From NCBI GenBank assembly GCA_017621035.1, contig JAGATY010000029.1, forward strand, positions 19,263 through 83,262: DNA of 64,000 nt, read 5' to 3'. This DNA is from Bacteroides sp. GTDB taxonomy: Bacteria; Bacteroidota; Bacteroidia; Bacteroidales; Bacteroidaceae. The notes under the pieces are model-generated. The model saw nothing but the letters and a program-made list of their open reading frames with translations, was not told the origin of the DNA and searched no databases. Positions 19,086 through 27,957 of the stretch are shown here, one piece after another (within the stretch, counting starts at the first letter, position 1; the number at the start of each line of letters is the position of its first letter). Both the position numbers and the translations under genes were made by a program.

Positions 19086-20783
19086 TCAATCATTCGTCAA
19101 CTTTCTATAACGAACGCGGGTAGGCTCTTCTTTACCCAATCGCTTCAATTTATTTTCTTCGTATTCTGAGTAGGAACCCTCAAAGAAGAACACATTGGAA
19201 TCTCCTTCAAATGCTAGGATGTGTGTACAGATACGGTCAAGGAACCAACGGTCGTGACTGATGACTACCGCACAGCCGGCAAAGTTTTCGAGACCCTCTT
19301 CCAATGCACGCAGCGTGTTGACGTCGATGTCATTGGTCGGTTCGTCCAGCAACAGCACATTTCCTTCTTCTTTCAGGCAGAGTGCCAAGTGCAGGCGGTT
19401 ACGCTCACCACCCGAGAGGACTCCGCAAAGCTTCTCTTGGTCTGCTCCCGAGAAGTTGAAGCGGCTGAGGTAAGCACGGGCATTGATGTCGCGACCACCC
19501 ATACGGATGAGGTCATTGCCACCGCTGATTACCTGATAGACACTCTTGTTGGGGTCGATGTCCTTATGTTGCTGGTCAACATAAGCCACTTTTACGGTTT
19601 CGCCTACTTCGAATTCTCCCTTGTCTACCTGCTCCAGTCCCATGATAAGGCGGAACAAGGTTGTCTTACCGGCACCGTTAGGACCGATAATACCGACGAT
19701 ACCGTTGGGCGGAAGCATAAAGTTGAGGTCATCAAACAGCAGTTTCTCGCCAAAAGCCTTGGCTACATGCTTGGCCTCAATAACCTTATTGCCCAAACGC
19801 GGGCCGTTGGGGATGAAGATTTCCAGCTTCTCTTCCTTCTCCTTCACATCCTCATTCAGCAGCTTGTCGTAAGAGTTCAGACGCGCCTTACCCTTTGCCT
19901 GACGAGCCTTGGGAGCCATGCGAACCCACTCTAACTCACGCTCAAGTGTTTTGCGACGTTTGCTGGCAGTCTTTTCCTCCATCTCCATGCGCTTGGTCTT
20001 TTGGTCAAGCCAACTGCTGTAGTTGCCCTTCCAAGGAATGCCTTCGCCACGGTCCAGTTCCAATATCCAACCGGCTACATGATCCAAGAAATAACGGTCG
20101 TGTGTCACGGCGATAACGGTACCTTCATATTGCTGCAAGTGTTGTTCCAACCAGTCGATAGACTCTGCATCGAGGTGGTTGGTGGGCTCGTCCAGCAACA
20201 ATATGTCCGGTTTCTGTAATAATAATCGGCAGAGAGCTACACGACGACGCTCACCTCCTGAAAGATGTTCCACATTCTGGTCTTCCGGCGGACAACGGAG
20301 GGCATCCATGGCTCGTGCCAATGTTGTATCTAAGTTCCAGGCATCCGTAGCGTCGATAATATCTTGTAACTCAGCCTGGCGGGTGAACAGTTTGTCCATC
20401 TTGTCCGGGTCTTCGTAATACTCCGGCAAGCCGAACTTCTGATTGATCTCTTCATATTCAGCCAAAGCATCCACAATGGGCTGCACACCTTCCATCACCA
20501 CCTCCTTCACGGTTTTTGTGGGGTCCAGGTAAGGTTCCTGAGCCAAATATCCGACCGAATAACCCGGTGAGAACACTACTTCGCCTTGATAAGACTTGTC
20601 CAGTCCGGCGATAATCTTCAGCAAGGTTGATTTACCGGAGCCGTTCAAACCAATGATACCAATCTTGGCTCCGTAAAAGAAAGAAAGATAAATATCCTTC
20701 AACACCTGCTTGTTGTTTTGCGGTATGGTCTTGCTGAGACCAACCATCGAGAAGATAATCTTCTTATCGTCAACTGTTGCCAT
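19086..20783 (-). CDS. ettA: ABC-F ATPase, energy-dependent translational throttle EttA type
   Basis: Soluble ribosome-associated ABC-F protein of 565 residues with two ATPase domains and no membrane part. Domain 1 has Walker A GLNGSGKST and signature LSGGERRR, with LLLDEPTNHLD. Domain 2 has GPNGAGKTT, LSGGERNR and LLLDEPTNDID. Between them lies a charged, helical P-site-tRNA-interacting linker (~250-310). The length and the N-terminal FSMVGLSKTIPQNNKQVLKDIYLSF fit EttA, which gates the first translation step according to ATP/ADP. The start is the ATG at 20783 (MATVDDKK); the longer reading would cross the -7 box at 20838-20845. Confidence 0.93.
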   Translation of the reverse strand: MATVDDKKIIFSMVGLSKTIPQNNKQVLKDIYLSFFYGAKIGIIGLNGSGKSTLLKIIAGLDKSYQGEVVFSPGYSVGYLAQEPYLDPTKTVKEVVMEGVQPIVDALAEYEEINQKFGLPEYYEDPDKMDKLFTRQAELQDIIDATDAWNLDTTLARAMDALRCPPEDQNVEHLSGGERRRVALCRLLLQKPDILLLDEPTNHLDAESIDWLEQHLQQYEGTVIAVTHDRYFLDHVAGWILELDRGEGIPWKGNYSSWLDQKTKRMEMEEKTASKRRKTLERELEWVRMAPKARQAKGKARLNSYDKLLNEDVKEKEEKLEIFIPNGPRLGNKVIEAKHVAKAFGEKLLFDDLNFMLPPNGIVGIIGPNGAGKTTLFRLIMGLEQVDKGEFEVGETVKVAYVDQQHKDIDPNKSVYQVISGGNDLIRMGGRDINARAYLSRFNFSGADQEKLCGVLSGGERNRLHLALCLKEEGNVLLLDEPTNDIDVNTLRALEEGLENFAGCAVVISHDRWFLDRICTHILAFEGDSNVFFFEGSYSEYEENKLKRLGKEEPTRVRYRKLTND

Positions 20784-20837
20784 ACATTTATAAATATATA
20801 GATGAGTAAAATAAATTATAGTCGCCAAATGCGTGGG

Positions 20838-20845
20838 CAAAGATA
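20838..20845 (-). promoter_or_regulatory. -7 box of the ABC-F gene
   Basis: TATCTTTG on the minus strand, 55 bases upstream of the ATG. It lies close to the divergent tRNA-Lys promoter. Confidence 0.5.
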
Positions 20846-20865
20846 AGAAAAAAAGCAAGAAGCCT

Positions 20866-20896
20866 TTTGCTTATTACAAAAAAGTATCTACCTTTG
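20866..20896 (+). promoter_or_regulatory. Promoter of tRNA-Lys
   Basis: Textbook Bacteroides promoter: TTTG (20866-20869), 19-base spacer, TACCTTTG (20889-20896). The tRNA begins 27 bases after the -7 box. Confidence 0.8.
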
Positions 20897-20922
20897 CACC
20901 CGCTTAATCGCAATAATGGATT

Positions 20923-20995
20923 GAATCGCTAGCTCAGCAGGTAGAGCACAACACTTTTAATGTTGGGGTCTTGGGTTCGAGCCCCAAGCGGTTCA
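20923..20995 (+). tRNA. tRNA-Lys (UUU)
   Basis: 73-nt cloverleaf. The acceptor GAATCGC pairs with GCGGTTC (one G-U pair), followed by discriminator A. The D arm starts with TAGCTC, the anticodon stem CAACA/TGTTG encloses CTTTTAA with anticodon TTT, and the T arm contains GGTTCGAGCC. The 3' CCA is not encoded (CAC follows). Confidence 0.96.
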
Positions 20996-21006
20996 CAAAA
21001 ACAAAA

Positions 21007-21034
21007 GTCGCAAGCAGAAGTTTCTGTTTGCGAC
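21007..21034 (+). terminator. Terminator after tRNA-Lys
   Basis: GTCGCAA (21007-21013) pairs with TTGCGAC (21028-21034), extended by GCAG/CTGT-type pairs, followed by TCTTATTCT. Confidence 0.7.
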
Positions 21035-21088
21035 TCTTATTCTCTACAAGTTTCAACTCCCGCATCTCCGCGAGATATACTCATTCCC

Positions 21089-21134
21089 TACCAACGCCGT
21101 ATCAACTCCGTACCAACGCCGTATCAAGTCCGTT
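21089..21134. repeat. Short tandem repeat H, period 22 bp
   Basis: Two 22-base units, with CCAACGCCGTATCAA at 21091 and again at 21113, differing at one position (ACTCCGT vs AGTCCGT). It lies between the convergent tRNA-Lys and tRNA-Asp genes, outside both terminators. Confidence 0.7.
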
Positions 21135-21244
21135 CCTATAGAAGCGAAGGAGAAGAGAGGAGGATAAGAGGGAAACCCGTCTCCAAACTTAATCTGGTAC
21201 CTCACTTTAAAATGGGAGTCTTTTAAAGGTTATAAACAGAAAAA

Positions 21245-21272
21245 AGCCTCAGTTCATTGCTGAACCAAGGCT
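21245..21272 (-). terminator. Terminator of tRNA-Asp
   Basis: On the minus strand AGCCT..GTTCA pairs with TGAAC..AGGCT across a short loop, followed by a run of T. Confidence 0.75.
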
Positions 21273-21289
21273 TCTTTCTGTTCGTCTTT

Positions 21290-21366
21290 TGGCGGTATGG
21301 ACGGGACTCGAACCCGCGACCCCCTGCGTGACAGGCAGGTATTCTAACCATCTGAACTACCACACC
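21290..21366 (-). tRNA. tRNA-Asp (GUC)
   Basis: Minus-strand cloverleaf of 74 nt plus an encoded CCA (21290-21292). Acceptor GGTGTGG/CCATACC, D arm TAGTTC, anticodon stem CCTGC/GCAGG around CTGTCAC with anticodon GTC, T arm GGTTCGAGTCC. Discriminator G, as expected for Asp. Confidence 0.97.
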
Positions 21367-21517
21367 AAGAACTCTTTGCAAGCATCTTTCTCGTTTGCGG
21401 TTGCAAAGGTAGGCATTATTTTTATTTCTGCAATAGATATGAGAAATATTTTTTAGTTTTTCTCAAATATTTCTTCTTTTAGCGCATTCTCCCGTCAAAA
21501 AAGAATGGTTTTGGAGC

Positions 21518-21640
21518 AATGCTCAGTGTTTCAAAAATAACACTGAGTGTTTTAGCTGTAACACTGAGCATTATAACAGAAACACCGAGCATTTTGACAG
21601 AAACACCGAGCATTTTGACAGAAACACTGAGTGTTTTGAA
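21518..21640. repeat. Tandem repeat array B, period exactly 21 bp
   Basis: Five units with cores CACTGAG or CACCGAG starting at 21541, 21562, 21583, 21604 and 21625, exactly 21 apart. A half-unit in reverse orientation (CTCAGTG) precedes them. Several units contain the dyad AAACACTGAGTGTTT. It lies between the divergent tRNA-Asp and TonB receptor genes. A minus-strand reading frame through it gives heptapeptide repeats, but this is a by-product of the 21-base period. Confidence 0.85.
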
Positions 21641-21839
21641 CGTAATAGTTATGGCATAATTTTCTTCCATAAGGCAGGGAAACAAAAGAGTGTTAGGAGT
21701 CTCCAAGAAGCAAAGAAGAACTTCTACCCTACTCCATCGGGTAGTTTTAACCCCTGATTGCTACAACTACACCAACGGGTAGCCAGTGGCTTACGATTTG
21801 TGCTGACATTTGCAGCAGAAAACATTTAAAAGCATTGAT
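21641..21839. other. Upstream region of the second TonB receptor
   Basis: No gene. It contains two similar ACTACCCGTTGG-like stretches (TACTCCATCGGGTAG near 21729 and ACACCAACGGGTAGCC near 21770), perhaps a regulator site. No exact TAnnTTTG box precedes the receptor; the nearest is TTACGATTTG. Confidence 0.35.
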
Positions 21840-24164
21840 ATGAAAAGATTATTAGCAACCTTTATTACCTGTGGAACACTGTTTGGAACAGTTGTGGCAC
21901 AAAACATCTGCGGGCGCGTGACGGATGAGCAGAACCAACCGTTGCCCTACGCCAACGTTATCTTGCAGACGGAAGACTCCACCTATCTGGCGGGAACTAC
22001 CACGGGGAGTGATGGGCGGTTTGAGTTGGTCAAACCGGAGATGAGTAGACTGATTAGTGTATCATTTGTGGGGTACGCCACGGTTATCAGGAAAATAGAT
22101 GGGACAGATTTAGGAACCATCCGCCTGTTACCCGATGCACAACTGCTGGGCGAAGTGGTTGTGAAAGGTTATCTGCCTAAAACACAGATTAAGGGTGACG
22201 CCATGGTTACAGCCGTAAGTGGCAGTGTGCTTGAAAAAGCCGGTACGGCAGAGAATCTGCTAGACAAGATTCCTAACGTTACAGCACAGAATGGTGTGGT
22301 AAACGTGTTTGGCAGAGGTACGCCGGAGATTTACATCAACGGGCGGAAGATGAGAGATGTACAAGAGTTGGAACAACTCTCCTCTGACGAGATTAAGTCG
22401 GTAGAGGTAGTTTCTAATCCCGGTGCCCGATATGGTGGAGCAGTTAAAGCTGTTATACGCATCATTACCAAGAAGGTTGCAGGTGAAGGTTTCGGTATAA
22501 ACAATCTGACCATGGCAAGACATCAACGTGATTATGGTATGACGTTTGTCGAACAACTGAACTTCAACTACAGGAAAAAGGGGTTCGACTTAGCCGGGAT
22601 GGTGTACGGTAACAGTGTGCGGGCAGGCAACGACCAACTATTCAGCATCGACACCTATCTTGACAAACACTGGAAACAATATCTCGACCTGACAAGTCAA
22701 AAACACCGGAGCAAAAATCTCTCCACAATGCTCTCCCTCAACTATCAGTTCAATGAAAAGCATATGATGGGTGCTCGATACAGCTTCAAGAGGACCCCGG
22801 AAAGCGATTGGCAGATTGTACAGTTGGCCAAAACTCATTGTAACAATCTGTTGCATGAATCTCTTCGTAGCCTGATTACCGCAGCTCGTCCGGAGAGTTA
22901 TCACAGTGGAAACTTCTACTACAACGGTAGCATAAAGAATTGGAAGATAGACTTCAATGCTGACTACTTCCGCAATAATTCAAAAGATGGGCAGGAGTCT
23001 CGTGAAAAGATTACCGGAGGGGAAAGTGGGAACACAGACCGCATTGTTACCACCAAAGATAGCAAACGAAATGAGTTATATGCTGCCAAACTCATCTTAT
23101 CTCACCCAATAGCCAAAGGAATGCTTTCGTTCGGTGGTGAATATTCACACAACAACCGGAACACTACTTATTTCAACGATGAAGGCATCCTAGAAAATGA
23201 CCGTTCGCAAATTAAGGAAGGAGCCACCTCTGCTTTTGTAGAGTATGCCCGTAGCTTCAACAAGTTGCAAGTACAGGCCGGGGTAAGATTTGAACACGTT
23301 GGATTTGACTATTATGGTGGTGGAGAGTATATGGCTGCTCAAAGTAAGAAGTATAACAATCTTTTTTCCTCTCTTTCTGTGGGTTTTCCGATAAAGAATG
23401 TCCGGTTGCGACTGGGGTATGCGAGCGACATCAACCGCCCCTCGTACCACAACCTCAGGAGTAACACAACTTATGTAAACCGGTATATGTATGAACAAGG
23501 CAATCCGTTCCTGATGCCATCAATTACTCACAATGTAACGCTTGTTGGTGTGTACAAATGGATGAATCTTTATGTGGGCTATTCTCATGTGGTGGATGAC
23601 ATTACCAATCAGACTGTTGCTTTCTCAGAAGAAGACCCCAGTATCGGGTTGCTCACACTACTTAATGCTCCGGAGTATGACAAACTTGCCCTATCGCTCA
23701 ACCTCACTCCTACCATCGGCCTATGGAGACCACAATTTAACGCTTCATTACAAAAACAGTGGTATCAGACAGAAACTCCACAGGGGAAAGAGTCATTTGG
23801 AAAGCCGATAGGGATTATTGCGCTAAGAAACAACTTCAAATTACCGAAGGAATTTTTACTTGATGTAAACGGCTCTTGGATATCTAAAGGGCATACCACC
23901 AATGTCTACATGAGCAGAAATAAGTTTGAGATGAGTGTTTCTTTGTACAAGAGTTTCCTGAAAGATGCTCTTTCGATACAACTGAATGCCAACAATCTGC
24001 TTGAATCTAAACAGGAGATGTTGGTTTACAGTGGTATTCGGGTGATGCAAAATGAGGTAATGGCACATCGGCAACTATCACTTACCTTACGCTACAAGCT
24101 GAACAGTACAAAAAGTAAGTACAAAGGAACGGGAGCCGGAGCAACTCAAAAGAACAGAATGTAA
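21840..24164 (+). CDS. TonB-dependent receptor, outer-membrane beta-barrel (OMP_b-brl_3 type)
   Basis: Outer-membrane protein of 774 residues. Signal peptide MKRLLATFITCGTLFGTVVAQ, then a carboxypeptidase-regulatory-like domain (~22-100, CGRVTDEQNQPLPYANVIL), a plug (~110-215, AENLLDKIPNVTAQNGVVNVFG, PEIYINGRKM, IKSVEVVSNPGARYGG) and a barrel. The barrel class is the OMP_b-brl_3 family, which is often orphan, with no SusD-like partner. The C-terminus is not the usual Phe strand end but a short basic tail (TGAGATQKNRM). A PAS-LuxR regulator is encoded convergently ~300 bases downstream. The substrate is unknown. The start at 21840 is preferred over a TTG at 21810 because it begins the signal peptide. 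Confidence 0.9.
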   Translation: MKRLLATFITCGTLFGTVVAQNICGRVTDEQNQPLPYANVILQTEDSTYLAGTTTGSDGRFELVKPEMSRLISVSFVGYATVIRKIDGTDLGTIRLLPDAQLLGEVVVKGYLPKTQIKGDAMVTAVSGSVLEKAGTAENLLDKIPNVTAQNGVVNVFGRGTPEIYINGRKMRDVQELEQLSSDEIKSVEVVSNPGARYGGAVKAVIRIITKKVAGEGFGINNLTMARHQRDYGMTFVEQLNFNYRKKGFDLAGMVYGNSVRAGNDQLFSIDTYLDKHWKQYLDLTSQKHRSKNLSTMLSLNYQFNEKHMMGARYSFKRTPESDWQIVQLAKTHCNNLLHESLRSLITAARPESYHSGNFYYNGSIKNWKIDFNADYFRNNSKDGQESREKITGGESGNTDRIVTTKDSKRNELYAAKLILSHPIAKGMLSFGGEYSHNNRNTTYFNDEGILENDRSQIKEGATSAFVEYARSFNKLQVQAGVRFEHVGFDYYGGGEYMAAQSKKYNNLFSSLSVGFPIKNVRLRLGYASDINRPSYHNLRSNTTYVNRYMYEQGNPFLMPSITHNVTLVGVYKWMNLYVGYSHVVDDITNQTVAFSEEDPSIGLLTLLNAPEYDKLALSLNLTPTIGLWRPQFNASLQKQWYQTETPQGKESFGKPIGIIALRNNFKLPKEFLLDVNGSWISKGHTTNVYMSRNKFEMSVSLYKSFLKDALSIQLNANNLLESKQEMLVYSGIRVMQNEVMAHRQLSLTLRYKLNSTKSKYKGTGAGATQKNRM

Positions 24165-24179
24165 CGTCGGTATAGGAAT

Positions 24180-24533
24180 ATGAGAAGTAGTACTATCAAA
24201 TATATTACACTGTCGTGGGCAGTAGTCGGAATCTTTGAACAGGATTCCGGCTTCTCGCTCGCCTCGTTGCAAAAGGATAAGGAGACGATGGAAGAGGCAG
24301 TAGAGCAATACGTCATTGGCTACATGGCCTTTTGGCACATCGCTTTTGTGGAGAAGAAGCAAATGTTGGTTTGTACAGATGCAGTAACAATCCGGAAGGG
24401 AAAAGAGAAAATCGAACGATATATAGAAACGCATCCTCCCGTTGTTCCACTGCCCAAGTTCTACCTTGTTTTCTTAAATCAATCGCAGATTAGCAGCGAT
24501 GCCGATGGCCTCAGTGATGTTTTCTGCCTGTAG
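24180..24533 (+). CDS. Doubtful small hypothetical protein
   Basis: An open frame of 117 codons starts 15 bases after the TonB receptor stop, with AGGAAT before its ATG. It encodes a mixed sequence with a plausible helical part (KDKETMEEAVEQYVIGYMAFW). It overlaps the 3' end of the convergent LuxR gene by 60 bases, and the antisense strand is open over much of it. No family is recognised. It may be a small partner of the receptor or a chance frame. Confidence 0.3.
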   Translation: MRSSTIKYITLSWAVVGIFEQDSGFSLASLQKDKETMEEAVEQYVIGYMAFWHIAFVEKKQMLVCTDAVTIRKGKEKIERYIETHPPVVPLPKFYLVFLNQSQISSDADGLSDVFCL

Positions 24534-25235
24534 TTTCTGGAAGAGTTTCTTTTTATAAAACTTCACGGTGTTGATGTCAATGAACAGGCGCTCAGCAATT
24601 TCTTGATTGGAAAGTCCTTTGACGGAGAGTTGAAGGATACTTTCTTCTCTGTCAGACAGTTCAATGTTGGCTTGTTCTTTCCAGCGTTTGCCTTCAAAGG
24701 AGTAAATCCAATGAGTGGAACTTTCTTTGGCTGTGAGTAACACGTTGCCTACCGTGGATGCCGGTGAGAGTGAGACAGAACAGAGTGCCAGCCACATATC
24801 CCCGTCGCTATTCAAAAGAATGGGAGTCAGCCGATGGTGAATGAGATGCAGATGACCGTCCGAAGCTTTGATGTGAAAGTCATACTCAATAGTCATACCA
24901 AGCTTCTTCTCTTTGGGTTGTCGGTTGAAGAAGTTGAAACCGGCTTCATTGATTTCAAACAGCATTTGAATCTCTTCCTCGGGCACCACCTCCATGTAGA
25001 AAGCATAGCCTTTCTGTTGTACTTCTTCGGCCGTGTAGCCACATAGGAACAATGGGTTGGGCGACACGTAGAGAAAGTTCTTGCGATTGTAGTCGATGAT
25101 GTACAGACTGCTATTGGTACTGCGTGCCATTGCTTCAGCCATTGATACGCACACTTGCAACTGTTCATAGTCACTCTCGATGATATGAAGATTCGGATTG
25201 ATAGGGCGGAAGAAGCGTTGTATCTCGTGCTGCAT
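24474..25235 (-). CDS. PAS domain LuxR-type transcriptional regulator
   Basis: One-component regulator of 253 residues. An N-terminal PAS-like sensor (~25-150, SLYIIDYNRKNFLYVSPNPLFL, GYTAEEVQQKGYAFY) precedes a GerE/LuxR helix-turn-helix (~185-250, LSDREESILQLSVKGLSNQEIAERL, INTVKFYKKKLFQKLQ). The PAS ligand is not evident. The start MQHEIQRFF at 25235 is set by the promoter, whose -7 box overlaps the upstream in-frame extension. It is convergent with the TonB receptor gene, so a regulatory link is possible but unproven. Confidence 0.88.
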   Translation of the reverse strand: MQHEIQRFFRPINPNLHIIESDYEQLQVCVSMAEAMARSTNSSLYIIDYNRKNFLYVSPNPLFLCGYTAEEVQQKGYAFYMEVVPEEEIQMLFEINEAGFNFFNRQPKEKKLGMTIEYDFHIKASDGHLHLIHHRLTPILLNSDGDMWLALCSVSLSPASTVGNVLLTAKESSTHWIYSFEGKRWKEQANIELSDREESILQLSVKGLSNQEIAERLFIDINTVKFYKKKLFQKLQAENITEAIGIAANLRLI

Positions 25236-25257
25236 AGAAACTTTCAATTTATTGGGA

Positions 25258-25290
25258 CAAAGGTAGAAATTTAGTTGGTTATTATGCAAA
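25258..25290 (-). promoter_or_regulatory. Promoter of the PAS-LuxR gene
   Basis: Minus strand: TTTG (25287-25290), 21-base spacer, TACCTTTG (25258-25265). It starts transcription about 15 bases before the ATG at 25235. The -33 box overlaps the poly-A side of the upstream glgP terminator. Confidence 0.7.
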
Positions 25291-25320
25291 AAAGCCGCCG
25301 GAAGTTGTTCCGACGGCTTT
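25288..25320 (-). terminator. Terminator of the glycogen operon
   Basis: Minus strand AAAGCCGTCGGAA pairs with TTCCGGCGGCTTT (one G-U pair), followed by six T. It lies just after the glgP stop. Confidence 0.85.
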
Positions 25321-25359
25321 TATAAGTGGTATTTTACAGGGATTCAGTATCCTGCAAGA

Positions 25360-27924
25360 TTAGTTAAACCAACGAACGTAGCAGAAGTCCATGCGGTGAG
25401 GCAGGGCTGCATTCTTGGGATACATGCGGTAGCAGACTTTGAAGCTGCCGGCATTTTCCAGTTCGTGCTTGGCTTGGAATGTGTAGAGGTTGCCCTCTTT
25501 CTTCACTACTTCGAACGGGTTTACTGAGTAGATGTGTTGTTTGCCATCTTTACCAGTGTGAATAGTTACCAGTTCAAGACCAACTGCATCGTTCAATCCC
25601 TTTTCGTCGATAACGTAAGTGATGGTGTATTCCTTACCACTCTCTACGTTGCCTTGAAGCAGTGCTTCTTCCTTCTGACAAGAAACGATTTCGATGCTAT
25701 CCCACTTGGCGGCCACTTCTTCTTTCCAGGCTGCAATTTCCTTAGCCTTGGCGTAGTTGTTGGCAGCCAGTTCTTTGAAGCGTTTAGCTTCTTTGTTATA
25801 GAACTTATCGAAGTAGTCATCCAGCTGACGCTTCATGGTGTAGTGGGGAGCAATCTGTGCGATGGAGTTCTTGATGGTGCGAACCCAGCCTTCTGAATAA
25901 CCCTTCTTGTTGCGTGCATAGTAGAGCGGAAGGATTTCTTGTTCGAGAATGCTGTAGATGGTGGCAGCATCGAGCTTATCTTGTTGCTCTTGGTTCTGAT
26001 AAGTGCGCTTTTCGGTCAATGCCCAACCGGCACCTTCGCGATAGCCTTCCAGCCACCAGCCGTCGAGTACGGAGAAGTTTACCACACCGTTCATCAATGC
26101 CTTTTCGCCGGAAGTACCGGATGCTTCGAGCGGACGAGTCGGAGTGTTCAACCAGATGTCTACACCTGTTACGAGGCGACGAGCCAGCTGCATGTCGTAG
26201 TTTTCCAGGAAGATAATCTTTCCGAGGAATTCAGGACGACGAGAGATTTCAATAATCTTCTTAATCAGACCCTGTCCTGCACCATCGTGCGGGTGAGCTT
26301 TACCTGTGAAGAGGAATTGTACCGGATAGTCGGGGTTATTTACAATCTTAGCCAAACGCTCCAAGTCGGTGAAGAGCAAGTGAGCGCGCTTGTAGGTTGC
26401 GAAACGACGACCGAAACCAATCAGCAGTGCGTTGGGGTTAATCTTATCCATCAATGAAACGATGCGTGAAGGGTCACCCTGGTTCTTCAACCAAGTTTCG
26501 CGATACTGCTTGCGTACATAGTCAATCAGTTTGTTCTTCAGAGCCATGCGTGTCTTCCAGATTTCTTCGTCAGATACGTTATAGATGGCTTCCCAGATGC
26601 TTTGGTTAGATTGGTCGTACCAGAAGTTTTCGTCGAAGTGTTTGCAGTAGAGTTGCTTCCACTCAGTGGCACTCCAGGTGGGGAAGTGTACGCCGTTGGT
26701 TACATAGCCAACATGGTTTTCTTCGGGGAAGTAGCCTTTCCAGATGGGAGCAAACATTTCTTGAGAGACCTTTCCATGCAACCAGCTTACGCCGTTGACT
26801 TCTTGAGAAGTGTTACAAGCAAAAACAGACATACAGAAGCGTTCGCCTTTGTCGCCCGGATTATTGCGACCAAGATCCATCAGGTCATCCCAAGTGATAC
26901 CCATGCGTTGCGGATAGCCACCCATGTATTTGCCAAACAGACCTTCGTCGAAGTAGTCGTGGCCGGCAGGTACCGGAGTGTGTACGGTGTAGAGAGAAGA
27001 AGCACGAACCAACTCGATGGCTTGCTCGTAAGAGAGTCCTTCTGCTACATAATCACAGATACGTTGTACGTTGATGAGTGCAGCGTGACCTTCGTTGCAG
27101 TGATAAACATCTTTCTTGATGCCCAACTTCTTCAGTGTCAGCATACCACCGATACCAAGCATGATTTCTTGCTTCAGGCGGTTTTCCCAGTCACCACCAT
27201 AGAGTTGGTGAGTGATAGGACGGTCGTACTCACTATTCATTTCGTTATCAGTATCCAACAAATAGAGAGCGATACGACCAACATTTACGCGCCAAACGTT
27301 AGCGTGTACATAGTAATCCAAGTAGGGAACATCTACTACTACTTGCTTGCCGTTCTCATCCAAAACAGGGTCGATAGGCAACTGGCCGAAGTTCTGAGCC
27401 TCGTAGTTGGCAATTTGCTGGCCATCCATAGAGAGTTCCTGAGTAAAGTAACCGTAACGATACAAGAATCCTACGGCACACATATCAACATTGCTGTCAG
27501 AAGCTTCTTTCAAGTAGTCGCCGGCCAATACGCCCAAACCACCGGAATATATCTTAAGCACGTGAGTCAAACCATATTCCATACTGAAATAGGCAACAGA
27601 AGGGCGATTGCTGTCGGGCTTAACGTCCATGTAGTTGCGGAATTTCGCATATACATCTTCCATTCTGCGCAGAATAACCTTGTCGGCAGCAAGAGCTTCC
27701 AACTTGGCATAGCTCATACGGTCGAGCAGCAGTACCGGATTCTGGCCAACCTCTTTCCAGAGAGCAGGATCCAAATCGCGGAACAGTTCAGTTGCTTCAT
27801 AGTTCCAAGTCCACCAAATGTTACGCGCCATTTCTGACAATTTCTCCAACTCTGCAGGAACGTGAGATTTCACTGTTACCTCTTTCCAGTTTGGAGTGTT
27901 TACATTACTAACTTTAATCTTCAT
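25360..27924 (-). CDS. glgP: Alpha-glucan phosphorylase (GT35)
   Basis: Releases glucose-1-phosphate from alpha-1,4-glucans with a PLP cofactor in the cytoplasm. It is the 854-residue form with an N-terminal DUF3417 region ([22 protein letters not shown]). The core has [32 protein letters not shown] and [17 protein letters not shown], and the PLP-site segment [17 protein letters not shown], in which the Lys binds PLP. The C-terminal ~100 residues form a beta-rich extension. It is 33 bases downstream of glycogen synthase, so one transcript carries both synthesis and breakdown. The assignment is secure. Confidence 0.95.
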   Translation of the reverse strand: MKIKVSNVNTPNWKEVTVKSHVPAELEKLSEMARNIWWTWNYEATELFRDLDPALWKEVGQNPVLLLDRMSYAKLEALAADKVILRRMEDVYAKFRNYMDVKPDSNRPSVAYFSMEYGLTHVLKIYSGGLGVLAGDYLKEASDSNVDMCAVGFLYRYGYFTQELSMDGQQIANYEAQNFGQLPIDPVLDENGKQVVVDVPYLDYYVHANVWRVNVGRIALYLLDTDNEMNSEYDRPITHQLYGGDWENRLKQEIMLGIGGMLTLKKLGIKKDVYHCNEGHAALINVQRICDYVAEGLSYEQAIELVRASSLYTVHTPVPAGHDYFDEGLFGKYMGGYPQRMGITWDDLMDLGRNNPGDKGERFCMSVFACNTSQEVNGVSWLHGKVSQEMFAPIWKGYFPEENHVGYVTNGVHFPTWSATEWKQLYCKHFDENFWYDQSNQSIWEAIYNVSDEEIWKTRMALKNKLIDYVRKQYRETWLKNQGDPSRIVSLMDKINPNALLIGFGRRFATYKRAHLLFTDLERLAKIVNNPDYPVQFLFTGKAHPHDGAGQGLIKKIIEISRRPEFLGKIIFLENYDMQLARRLVTGVDIWLNTPTRPLEASGTSGEKALMNGVVNFSVLDGWWLEGYREGAGWALTEKRTYQNQEQQDKLDAATIYSILEQEILPLYYARNKKGYSEGWVRTIKNSIAQIAPHYTMKRQLDDYFDKFYNKEAKRFKELAANNYAKAKEIAAWKEEVAAKWDSIEIVSCQKEEALLQGNVESGKEYTITYVIDEKGLNDAVGLELVTIHTGKDGKQHIYSVNPFEVVKKEGNLYTFQAKHELENAGSFKVCYRMYPKNAALPHRMDFCYVRWFN

Positions 27925-27957
27925 TGTATAAAAACTAAATTGATTTATGTTTTCTTT

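Noticed and set aside
21479-21706. Minus-strand frame of 75 codons with heptapeptide repeats
   Set aside because: The heptads result from the exact 21-base DNA period; the flanks have no protein-like character and no promoter.
26602-27837. Open frame of 411 codons antisense to glgP
   Set aside because: Shadow of a conserved enzyme; no promoter and no recognisable domain.
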